Source: Pithys albifrons albifrons (Eukaryota; Chordata; Aves; Passeriformes; Thamnophilidae). From it: a DNA stretch of 64,000 bases. Below are positions 40,491-51,100 of the stretch, one piece after another. The number at the start of each line of letters is the position of its first letter. Position 1 is the first letter of the stretch. The notes beneath the pieces are model-generated. The model was not told the origin of the DNA, ran no database searches, and saw only the letters and a list, made by a program, of their open reading frames with translations. Both the position numbers and the translations under genes were made by a program. Where the stretch lies: positions 25,347,224 to 25,411,223 of the forward strand of contig NC_092463.1 in the NCBI RefSeq assembly GCF_047495875.1. The letters run 5' to 3'.

Positions 40491-40541
40491 CTGAAAGAAA
40501 AAACAACACAAAAAAAAAAAAGGAAAAAAGAAAAAAGGAAT
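40491..40541 (-). other. Intronic polypyrimidine tract with cryptic acceptor
   Basis: On the transcribed (minus) strand a T/C tract of almost 50 nt ends in ctttcag, only about 75-90 nt downstream of the 171-nt exon's donor. The following frame (phase 0) hits TGA after nine codons. Such a tract can act as a decoy acceptor, or as a U-rich enhancer for the preceding donor. Both roles are inference. Confidence 0.35.
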
Positions 40542-40578
40542 TTTGGTATTGAACGATTATACGCCTGTAGAGACTTAC

Positions 40579-40749
40579 TTGAGACAAAGCAGCATCCCGT
40601 TGCTCTATTACTGCATTCATTTCCTCAGCTATTATTTTCTTTTTACGTTCTTTGGTCCTGTGTATTCGGTTCAGAATTATAGCTCCATTCTTCAGTATAT
40701 CTATCCCTGTGTCTGCATTGTTTATTCTGTTCAGTAATTCCTGTAATGT
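40579..40749 (-). CDS. MIPOL1: MIPOL1 internal exon, 171 nt
   Basis: The acceptor is ttggtag and the donor CAA|gtaagt. Both boundaries are phase 0, giving 57 codons. The peptide starts TLQELLNRINNADTGIDILK and ends EEMNAVIEQRDAALSQ, aligning without gaps with human residues of about 220-276. This is the best-conserved part of the gene in the window. The middle (RTKERKKKIIAEEM) is strongly basic. Only 259 bp of intron separate it from the microexon, whereas the intron on its other side exceeds 20 kb. As a symmetric phase-0 exon it could be skipped without a frameshift. Confidence 0.97.
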
Positions 40750-41008
40750 CTACCAACAGCATTATATGTTAGTCAGACATGAAGTTTTAATATATTTTAT
40801 TTAATATAGGGTTTTAATTAATAGGCACATGTGAATTGTAAATTGACTGAGTGAAGTTATTGAATTTTCATATTGCAGCAAAGATGTACATTATTAGTGT
40901 GTCAATTCTTCTTTTTCCCACATCTTAGTTCTTGAAACCCACTCAATTGAACTTAAGCCTCTAAGATATAAGACTGACATCAAGAAATCTCCTCAGAGAA
41001 TGGCTTAC
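40750..41008 (-). other. MIPOL1: MIPOL1 intron, 259 bp
   Basis: A short intron between the 34-nt microexon and the 171-nt exon, starting gtaagc and ending ttggtag on the transcribed strand. It contains no repeat or ORF of note. Its small size may help definition of the neighbouring microexon (inference). Confidence 0.93.
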
Positions 41009-41042
41009 CATGTCATTTTCTTCAGGGTTAATATTTTCTAGC
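41009..41042 (-). CDS. MIPOL1: MIPOL1 microexon, 34 nt
   Basis: The acceptor is ttttttctag and the donor ATG|gtaagc. One base completes the Glu codon carried over from the previous exon, followed by 11 codons reading LENINPEENDM. This peptide matches human MIPOL1 at about residues 209-219. Despite its size, the exon is fixed by four independent facts: exact peptide match, matching phase on both sides, a good acceptor and a good donor. A 34-nt exon is not a multiple of three, so skipping it alone would shift the frame. The acidic, proline-containing segment probably breaks the helix between two coiled-coil stretches (inference). Confidence 0.95.
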
Positions 41043-44000
41043 CTAGAAAAAAGGGACACAGAAAGCCTGATCAGTAGCATTTCCTTAGTGCAGCAAAATG
41101 AGTTCGCTTTTTAAATCTTTAGAACCTCAAGTAATTTCATTCTACTAGTCTTTAGAGTCAACCATGACACTGAACATATTAAAGTGCCACCTGCTTGACT
41201 CCATCTTTCAATAATGCTCCATATCTTCAGCACTGACTTCAGACTGTTAAGTTATTAATGTTTACTGCTATATATGACTACAAGGATCAATTGTTCATAT
41301 GTGCTTAGATGAAGAAAGTTCCCCAGCGATAGAAATGACTGATGCTCTTATTTTATTTATTTCTGGGCTTACAACTTTTATCTGACGTATTTTTGTTGTT
41401 TTTACTGCACCCCAAATGAAATAGAACATGACTTTTATGGAAATTTTTTTTCCTGCTCATTTTTAAGTAATTCTTTTTTCCACCTCTCTCTTCCAAAATG
41501 AGGGGAAAAAAACCACAGCTGAAGTTTCCTTAAAAATATTTTCGTTTTATAACTTCCATAAAATAGGAAGCTAAGCCAATTCTCTGCAAGACCTCTATTT
41601 AATTCCGAAACAAACTTGCCTGCACTTTCCTTTTCCTCCCTTTCTATTTCAACAGAACATATATTGACCTGTCAAATACAAAGATGATAAACGGAATTCA
41701 GTCATACAGCACTGAACACTGGCTGTGCAAAAGCAGTAAGTGATAGCACAAAAATCTAATAAATGGGTTAGTACACATTTTATTTTACCTAAGGTTAGTT
41801 AAATGGACAAAGGATTTCTACTCTGGAGAAATGAGCATATTAAAGTTACCTTACCACTCCATTGCTACTTACTTATTGGTGACTTATACTAAAAGTAGGT
41901 CTGCCACTATTTATGATATTTTAAAAGACAGATATAGTAATATTAAACATCTTCTAAATAGCAACACTTTTTCAACAGTGCTGAGGCAGGTGCTGCTCTG
42001 AAGCCATGATTTTAGCTAGCAAACATCATAGAACACTAGCACCTTTTCCATTAACACTTTAGTTTTACCAGATAACAGTACACAAGGCATAGTAAATCAG
42101 CCAGTATAGTAGTTAATTCAGTGAATAAAAAAGAAATATTTTAGCATGTACTATCAGTGTTAGAATGTACTAACAGCTGGTATATCTAGATGGCATTCAC
42201 AAGCAGCAACTACTTCAACATATTCAGTCAGTAACAGAACTAAATAAAATAAAGTAAAAGTTAACCTTTGCTGGGTGTGACTTGTATTCATAAAGTGACA
42301 CAAATCATAAAATAACAAACATTTTACAGTCCAAATTCTCAGAACTGGCTCCTTGTAGAGTTCCTGCTTTAGGTTTTCAGATTGCTCTAAGTCCCACTCC
42401 ATGTGCGACTTTAAAATGGATCTCCAGCTAGTTTGTATTCACTATGACAGGAACGGTATTTGTCAAAGTAAATTGGCAGGACTGACTCAGCTTCTCCAGA
42501 GGACTTCTACCCTGCTAAAATTGTGGGTCAACAAAATCACCCAGCCGCCCAACAGGCTGGGTAAGCAAGGCACCTTAGGGAGAAATGGTAGTGGGAAAAA
42601 GAACACAAACTTCTGCCATATGCATACCTTCAGCATACTACTGCCACAAGGGATCTGTCTGTAGGTATACAAACACCTTCTTAGGTGATAGTATTTTTAA
42701 AAAAAGAGCATCCAGAACTCTCCATTTGCTCAGCTACCTCTTCCTGTGCTGTGCACAGACAATGAGTGAAAACCTCATGATTTTAAACAGCAGTAACAAA
42801 GGATTCCTCCTCCCCCCATTTCTAAACACATTCTGCTAATGTAACCCCTAGGGCCAACAGGGCTGGAAGAATTTTGGATCTTACAGTTAAATAATGACAA
42901 CAGAACTGTTCCAGCTGCTAACTTGAAGAAAGCATTAGAACACTTGATAAAGGTTGGCAGGCTGTTCAATATTGCCCCCTTGTAAAGTTTTCTGATTGGA
43001 ATAAGTCCAAAGCAGATGGAAAGGATGACCTGTGCTCTACAACTTGATGAGTGTGGCACAAACAGCCAATGTACTTTAAAAAAGCCCAAACTTTCATGTG
43101 CTTCATGTCTGAGGCAGAAAACTTGACCTTTTGAAAAATCACGATAAGGAAGGAAGAAAAGATCAAGGGTAGTAGTTAGAAAAGAAAGTTGATGTTCTCC
43201 ACAGGGAAATCTCCCATGCCAATTCTGAGACTGTGAATGGCATTAGGGTCTCAGACCTTACTATAAAGCATCAGAAAGAACACCCAAATGGATGACAGCC
43301 ACAACAATTGTTATTCTCTAAATGACAGCAGTAAAGTGCAACAGCTTGGCTCCAAGCTGTCAGTCAAGGGAGTAGTGACCCTCTCCTGGGAGCAAGTATT
43401 ATTTTTGCCGTTACCAGTTTATCCAGTATCTTCTGAAATGACACACTTTTGAGGAAGGCACTATGCATGTTCTCTGAGAAATGGAATTTCTTTTCTTTTC
43501 TCATCCTTATGCTTTCAACTAAGTCGTTTTCCCAACACATGAGTTAAGCAGACAGAAGGGGCAGAAGGAAAAACAAGTGAAAGTGTTCTGAGTGATTCGT
43601 ATATGTCAAGAACTGCCACCCATTTGTCTATGGATTCCACCGCAGAAAAAGCAATACATCAGAAAGCCAAAAATCATTGACTAGGTTTGTTGGCCAGAAT
43701 AATTATTTTTCTGTAGGACTTGAGTGTTTTAAGGTCAAAGAATTTGAGGCTATGCTAATACTTTATACACAGTTTCATTTGATGTTTGGAGCCACACAAA
43801 ACTTTTTTTGCTCTTGGAACATAGAAGATTAGAAGACTGACAGAAGAAACTGGAGTCTCAAGTAAGGCTCACAGTCACAATGCCTCTCATGGGAATTTAA
43901 AGCACATCTCTAATTTTCTCAGAGATTGCTGTTTAAGGCAAGATTTCAGGTGCACGTACACATATAATGGGTTCTATAGAGATATTTATCAAATCGTCCA

Positions 44001-45055
44001 CCAATTCTTGTGGGTATGGAATCTTCTAATCTTGCTGCTAAGTCATGCTTACTATGACAAAGAGTGAGACTGTGACAAAGTCTAGCAATTTGTAAACTCT
44101 ACAGAATAATGGTGCACTTTCTATGTGCAGATTATTGAAATTAACTTAGATGACATTCTCCAGCCCTACCTATAAAAATACCCAAAAGCAAAGGACTGGT
44201 TTTCTGCCCTAAAGAGGAGTGTTCTTAGCAGAATCAATTATTTAAACACAAATGCCTGCCATGTAGTTAACTAACAACTGCATCTATTGCTTCATATTTC
44301 TCCAGGCAAAAAAATATGAAACATTTCTCAGCCATTCTAGACTTTGGGGGATTACCCATTGGGGGACTAATATAGATGATAATCAAGATGTTCACCACTC
44401 AGATGGAAAAGGATTACATGGAGAGGCAAACTGTAGCTTTAAAGCTGCCTAAACCCTGAAGTGAGAAAAGAAACCATTCTTGATTTTTCTCTCCTGACTT
44501 GGCAGTTTTCTTTAACATAAGATTGCCTACTTCTGTTGTGTTAACATGGCATACATAAAACTCTATGAACTATTAATTGTACCCTTCTGGCCTTATAAAC
44601 TGCTCTTAACTAAAGATAAGACAAAAAAACTTTTACTACGTCATCCACATCACTAGTAAAAATTTTGCTGAAGGAAATGTCTAGTAGGCTTAATGGCTTG
44701 ATAGATTTCCTATATGTTACAACTTTTGACTGACATTTCAGTACTCTGTGTCAAAAGATCCCTATAAAGTGTCACATTCATCTTATTGATCCCTCAATAA
44801 ATCAATACCTAAGCCTTTGATTATATTTTCAATTTTTGTGATCAAAATTATTCACCTTGCTCTCAGTCTCCACAGAAAAATACAGCCTTACAGGATGGCT
44901 AACAAATTAACCAATGATGCAGTAAGACTAGCCACAGTCTATTTCACCACTTAGAAGTTTGTACTAAGTTCTTCTATAACCACTGATGAGCAGTTTATGA
45001 CTGTCACAGACAGACACAACAGCATTTTCGCATAGGGCAGGAAATGCACACTTAC
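41043..45055 (-). other. MIPOL1: MIPOL1 intron, 4.0 kb
   Basis: An intron with donor gtaagt and acceptor ttttttctag. The sequence is unique-looking and somewhat less AT-rich around 42.4-43.6 kb. Short overlapping open frames on both strands there show no splice structure or recognisable domain, and I regard them as chance. No mobile element was recognised. Confidence 0.9.
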
Positions 45056-45185
45056 TCTTTGAGAGACTCTTCCAAACGCTGGACTCGTAGAAATGCTTCA
45101 TCTCTCTCTTCATTGGCTAACCTAAGCCTTGCCATGACAGCCTCATCACGTTCCCGTTGAGCAGAATAAACTTCTTCCACCAGAG
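45056..45185 (-). CDS. MIPOL1: MIPOL1 internal exon, coiled coil with ERDEA repeats, 130 nt
   Basis: The acceptor is ttttacag and the donor GA|gtaagt, a near-consensus 5' splice site. Two bases complete Ala, then 42 codons, then GA, which pairs with G of the microexon to give Glu. The peptide begins (A)LVEEVYSAQRERDEAVMARL and continues ANEERDEAFLRVQRLEESLK. It aligns with human residues of about 165-208. The pentapeptide ERDEA occurs twice, 16 residues apart, as in the human protein. A related RDAA motif follows in the 171-nt exon. The exon is highly charged and heptad-compatible. Confidence 0.96.
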
Positions 45186-48100
45186 CTGTAAAAGTGTGTT
45201 CAACAAACAAGTTTGACGTTGATAGCTAAAATCAATCCTTTAAGGAATAAAATACAGTTATGTGTTTTCAAATTCATCCCTGTAAAATCTAACAGAGTAA
45301 GAAAGTGAGTTTCTGGGCATTCTGAATATTTGCTTAATGGAAAAGTTATTCTTAAAGCTCAGAATCACATAAGACACTAGTAGGTTTCTTCTAGGACACA
45401 TAGTTAAAAGTAATCATCTATTAAAGTAACAACCATCAGACTGCTTCCTATCAGGAAGGCACACAGACATTAAATATTAAGAATTCTAATATTTTCATAG
45501 TCTGTCTCTGGTATCACAAGAGTGGCACAGTTGGCATCTCTCCTCCTCTGCCAAGCCTTTACTTTATTGTGTAATATACTGTTATATTATCTGTTACGGT
45601 ATACATAGACCTTGGAGCATTAGGTACCAATAAACTAAGATTTACTGTCTATCCTTAGGAACAAACTAACACCTTCAAGTCATTCCTCATTGTGAGCTTA
45701 CATTTTCTCCCTGCCTCTTCCCTGTCAGTATGTCTAACACCATCTCTGGCACACTGCCAGAATTCTTACCTCGACCCTGTTTCCACTAAAATCTTTATTC
45801 ACACTTTCATCATTTCTTTCTGCAATACTGCAAATCTCTCCTCACAGTCATCATAAAACCTTGTAGTTGAGATGTCGAGCGACCTTTAGGATGCCATAAG
45901 TAAGACCACTGTCACTCCAAGACAGAGGACTATATTCTCTCTCACTGTCACAGGCACCTTCAAAAAAGTCAATTGATGTCTGTACGTTCCAGAATTTTCC
46001 CCTTCTGGTCTGTCAACCCAGGGTTTAGCCACAGTTTCCTTAGATCATACTACAGTCTCTTTCAAATTTTGGCATTTATTTTTCAAGAACTTTCTCTATT
46101 AAGGCATTGCTGCTGTGCTTACTTTGGAACTCTCTGGTCCTCTCTAAACCACTTCTTAAATCATTAAACTAAGATCTCAAAGAAGGTTTCCTCCCTCTTC
46201 ACTTTAGCGTGGAGCTTTTATCTCTCCATTCTTACCTCAACTGACATGACCTTTTTTGCCTTTATTTGTTATTTTACTTCACCTTTCTACATTATTGTGG
46301 AAAAGCTTCATAGTGTGATATAACAGAACATTTTATTGCTGGTAAAAAGTAAACTTTATCAGTACCAAAAAAGCCCCAAAACTCCCCAACCAACTGAAAT
46401 ACAAGAAGTGATAAGTTCCTATAAATTCACAAGCAGCTCAGATAACCAGGGATGTAAGGTAAGCAAGAAGATGAACAGAAAAAGAATTTGGAAAAACAAA
46501 TTAGGAAGCTGTTGAAGGCAGGAAAGCAATCCTATTGTCCTCAAGCTGAGGAGAAGAGGGTCACTGAGGTGTAAGGAAGTATTTTTGCAGGTCTAGCAAA
46601 AGGTTGCAGGTCAACTGCAGACCAGACAAGAGCAGACAGGGAAAGACTAAATGTTACTTCTGAAGGGGCAGTGCATCCCCTCACAAAAATCTGCAAGGGA
46701 GCTGCAAGCCTATTCATCAGGCAGGAGCTGTAACAAATTGTGTCCCAATAACAAAAACAAAAGAAATTCGGAATCAGAAGCCCAGATCTTGAAATGTACA
46801 CAAAATTTAACAAACACTGATTTAATTATCTTCTATTGAGTATTTACTTATTCCACAAGCATATTGCCTTTTTTTTCTTGAAGATCTATTTCGCCTGTTT
46901 GCATCAAGAAAGCTTTGCTTGATTTGGAATGGAAAAGCCAAGATATGCAGCTGCAAAACTGCATGTGGACAGGTTGGTATCCAGCAATGAGTTTGCAGCA
47001 GTTGCAGAGAATGAGTCCACAAAGGCAGGCAGTACAGCAAGAGCAAGAACAAACTGTATGAAGTGGGCTGTGCATATCAGCTCATGAGACTTCCATTTTG
47101 GTTGCAGAGATCTGTGATGTCAGGGGAACTAGTAACTCAGCAGTGGCTGCCCTGGTAAACTACATTACAACTGCTATGTCCTGACAGGATCTGGAATACA
47201 CAAGCAGTTTGATTCTGTATGGTAATTATTACCTAACAATACCTTAATATATTTCTTTTCCCAGCAAATTATGTCAGTTTATCCAGCACCTTAAGAGAGA
47301 CACTCCACAAAGAACCTTTCCCATAAAGCTGCAAGTGGAAACACTATGTAATTTTCACAATGAAAACAATTGCTGGAATGAATAGAAAGCTGTCTGAAAC
47401 AACAGAAGATTTGACACTTATTACTATTCTGAGATAAATTACTTTCCAGATTAGTTAACTTCCTTCTGGTCTCTTCAAATCCATCCCTTCTTCTGCCAGA
47501 CCTCAGAACATCCCCACCTCAGTATGAAAAACCACAATTTGCTAACTTCTGTAATGGATTTTGAACATACAAGTACACTTAGACTGAGTGGGTTCTGGCA
47601 TAGCTTATTTCCTCTCTGCATAACTATAACCAGTGGTAATAACTGTTTTTAAAAAACAGATTATTGCTTATTTGTCCTTAAACCAAAGTAATGTGCATGT
47701 AACAGTATGAAAACATTCAGAAAAAGAGATTTTAAAGTTACTTAAGCATCCTGTAGAACTCATGTTTCAAGCAAGAAAATGACACACAAAAAGGAAGCAT
47801 GAATAGTCCAGTATTAAGCTAAAATGTATTGTGTCATTTACTAATCATACAAATATAATGACATTAAAGAGTTAAAACATTTAAATCCCAGAGTGCTAAG
47901 TAAAGAAAAAAGGATTATTTTCCAATGCTTGCAAATGTTGCAATATATACAAATATAGCACTACTATTTAGTTGCATAAACTTTATTTGTTTTGGAATAA
48001 TTCAGTAACATCTTTCTCCTTGTAACTAAAACCTGCATACTTTAAAAGAGCCCTTTATTTTAAAAGAATCGTTATGCTAAACTCATCAATTCTAAAACAT

Positions 48101-51100
48101 TTTTAGTTTTTAGTAAAGAAAACAATTGTAAACAGAGAGCTTTTGTAAGGTAGATAGCTATTACAAAGTTCACTTAGAAAATCAATATAGCATTTTAGCT
48201 GGAATTTGCTCATTAAACACCCACAGCTCTAATGCAAATTATGATGGAATGAATAAAGCAAATACATATGCTTCTTTCTTTTTATTAAATGTAAAATCTA
48301 CTGTTAATTGCATCTGGTATGTCATATAAACTTTTCTCCTTAACTATTAAATGGAAGCTTTTACAAAAGTCATTAGAGATTCTCTTTCTTTGACTTGTAT
48401 AAATTTCAATATTTGTTCAGTAAAGGTTCACAGCAGTTAAATTACATTAACAAATATTATTAGCTACTATGTAAGCCAACTAAGTAAAATACTTATATTG
48501 CAGGTAAAACAAATCAATGGGTGTTTACAATAATATTTGGATATGTCCATTTTTAAACAAGCTTATCAAATATCATGTAATTCTTAGTCAAATGAGAGAG
48601 ACTCAAAGTAGATTTTTTTATCCCAAATACTCAAATTTGTTTAGTAAGCTAATTGTTTTCTAATATGGGCAAAGTAAATATGAAGAAGATGAACCACACC
48701 AAGTATGAGTTTACTGAGTCAAAGCAGTGTACATATTTTCTTAGTTGAGCCTGATTCTTTTGGCAAACTTATCTCCTATACTTTTTAAACTATCTTTAAA
48801 ACACAGCAGTAATAAGAAGGTGTGCTGGAAATCATTCTAGTTTAAACAGTGGTTCATGATTTTCCAAACAACAGAACTCTGGGGGAAGTGAGGGAAGCAC
48901 GACTCCCAGGGTAAAAGTCTGTTTGCTTATTTCCTAGAGGTCATCTGAGTAAATAAAATAAAATAAGCAAAAGAGAAAAAGAAGAAAATATTGGGACTTA
49001 AAACATCTATGGCAGTAGAAATCACTTCACATGATTTATTAAAAAAGTAAAATCAGAATACAGGCTAGAGTTTATAAAGAAAAGATGAGCTCACTATCCA
49101 CACTGCTACTGTATCTCAGAAGATACAGTAAATACTATAACACTACAACAACTGGATTTCAAGGTAAGTCAGTTTTACAGCAATAATAATAATATTTTGG
49201 ACTTTGCAAGGTGTTTGTCATCAGGTGTGATGAAATACTGCATTTGGCATTGGACTACATGAAAAGTGATCCAAGGAACATTGAAATTAAAATTTTATTA
49301 ATTGGTTTTGCAAGAAGCAGTAGTTACAATGATCAGCTACTTCCAAGAAAAAGACATGGTGAGAAAGTGGTTTGCTAATAACAATGTATTGTTGCAGAAG
49401 GGTCAGGGTTTTGCCATTTAAGATTTAGTATTCAAGATCAGTGGTTGCTGAACAATAAGTGACTTAGGATTTTCTTTGGTATTGATTCTGGTACATTCAA
49501 AGTAATTTTACTAGTTACTCGCACCATTACAGGAACAAGAAATACAAATGAGATTATATGCTTTTATAAAGCATCTTAAATATTCATGAATTGTCTGAAT
49601 AACAATAAAAAATGGCTCAAAAAAATTCAGCATGTGATTTTACCTTTCCTATGAAGGTATACAGCCCTAAGACAGGAGTAAATATTGAAATCATGTAAAA
49701 CAATGAAACAAAGATTATTTTCTGCTTTCTGTCTTTTTGAGACATAATATTCTGAAGGAAAGCAGAAACATGAAAGAACTTCCTTGGTCAAGTCATACTT
49801 AGAATTCAAGATTCCTGTAATGAGCTGCTTATTTATCCTGCTCAGTTGCTTCTATGAAGAAACTGTCAGATGAAATTTATCCTTCAGAGAGGTTTAACTG
49901 AAGCTTTTTGGGGATTTTTGTTTTGTTTTCACTTTGGATTTCTGGGTAGCAGCTACAGGAATATGAGGAATTAGAGAAGTATATTGAGGAAAGGGGTGCA
50001 ATGGCCCTCTGCCTTTTCATTTTCATTAGTCCTCCCACTTCTGTCCACCATTGCTGGATCTCTGTCTGTCTAATGACAAGAACACTTGGAAACTATTCTT
50101 GCCATTTCCAGATGGGCAACTATTATTAAATTTTATTTAACCATATGGCTATACGCTTGTTCTTTTTACAGAAATACAAACATGTATGTATTTGTTACCC
50201 ACTCAAATTAGAAATCAAAATCCTCTCAGACTTCCTTCTACTCGATTTAATGACTGTGCTCACAACTTCTAAATAAGTCAATCTTATCACTGCAAAATAA
50301 AAAAAAATACTGCATTACTATGAAAACTTTTAAAATGTGTCATTAATTGGTCTCTGCACATAGATGTTGCAAAATGCAGGTAATTCCTAGAAATGCTCAA
50401 ATCCTAAGGCCCTTACACAGTTCTCACTCAGGTTAATGGCAAACTAGCAGGAGCTCCAGGGCTGATTGTCAACTTTAAAATAGTGTTGACATGCTCTCTT
50501 ATGAAACAGACAACTTAAGTTACTAGCTCTCTTTTTAAAAGCGACCATTCATTTACTTTCAGCCATGACCAATAACTAAAAAAAATAAAACCAAAACAGT
50601 GATAAGAACATCATAGAACTATGTAAAAGTTTTCACCGGTCTGTACCAGGAGTTATATATTACAAGTCATTTACACCTAAATGTGACTTTATAGATAAAG
50701 CAATCCGAACAAACACTGATAGAACACAGAGACTTTATTGCTCTGTGCTTGTTGTATGTATTTAGTGCATAGCATTCATCTGCTCCTACATTTCCAATGC
50801 TATAAACAGAGTGTTCCTAATAAAAGGCTAAAGTTGCTTAGTGGCAGCTCTTCATAGGGTTTTCTTTGTGTACTCAGATCCCAATTCAATTAAAAAAAAA
50901 TAAAGTGGGAAAGAATACGAAAGAGCATTATACACAGACCCCAAGGCAGTTCTTGTGAAAGCCAATCCCTGTACAATACTTAAGCCTCTGCTTCTAATAC
51001 ACTAAGCACAGCTGATTTCAAAACTCAAACCATAATGCTGTTAAACTTTTTTTTCAGTGAATAGTTACTGATGCCTGAATATTTACTTTAAGGGGCAAAA

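Larger units (their letters stand above)
20352..40578 (-). other. MIPOL1: MIPOL1 intron, 20.2 kb
   Basis: This intron is bounded by the donor of the 171-nt exon (gtaagt) and the acceptor of the 108-nt exon (ccccgttgcag). It contains the second 5S-headed SINE (21835-22141) and an old CR1/L3-like tail near 25.2 kb. Near its 5' end is a long T-rich tract on the transcribed strand followed by CAG. The rest (22.2-25.1 kb, 25.3-40.4 kb) is AT-rich unique-looking sequence in which I recognise no gene, tRNA or repeat family. Two open frames at 36.5-37.3 kb are treated under findings. Confidence 0.9.

Noticed and set aside
42401..43166. Cluster of overlapping 60-104-codon frames on both strands
   Set aside because: Mutually overlapping, without homology, splice sites or start context. 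Probably chance in a less AT-rich stretch.
46541..47075. Several overlapping open frames (up to 90 codons)
   Set aside because: No recognisable domain. Two frames on the same strand overlap each other, which suggests chance or low-complexity composition.
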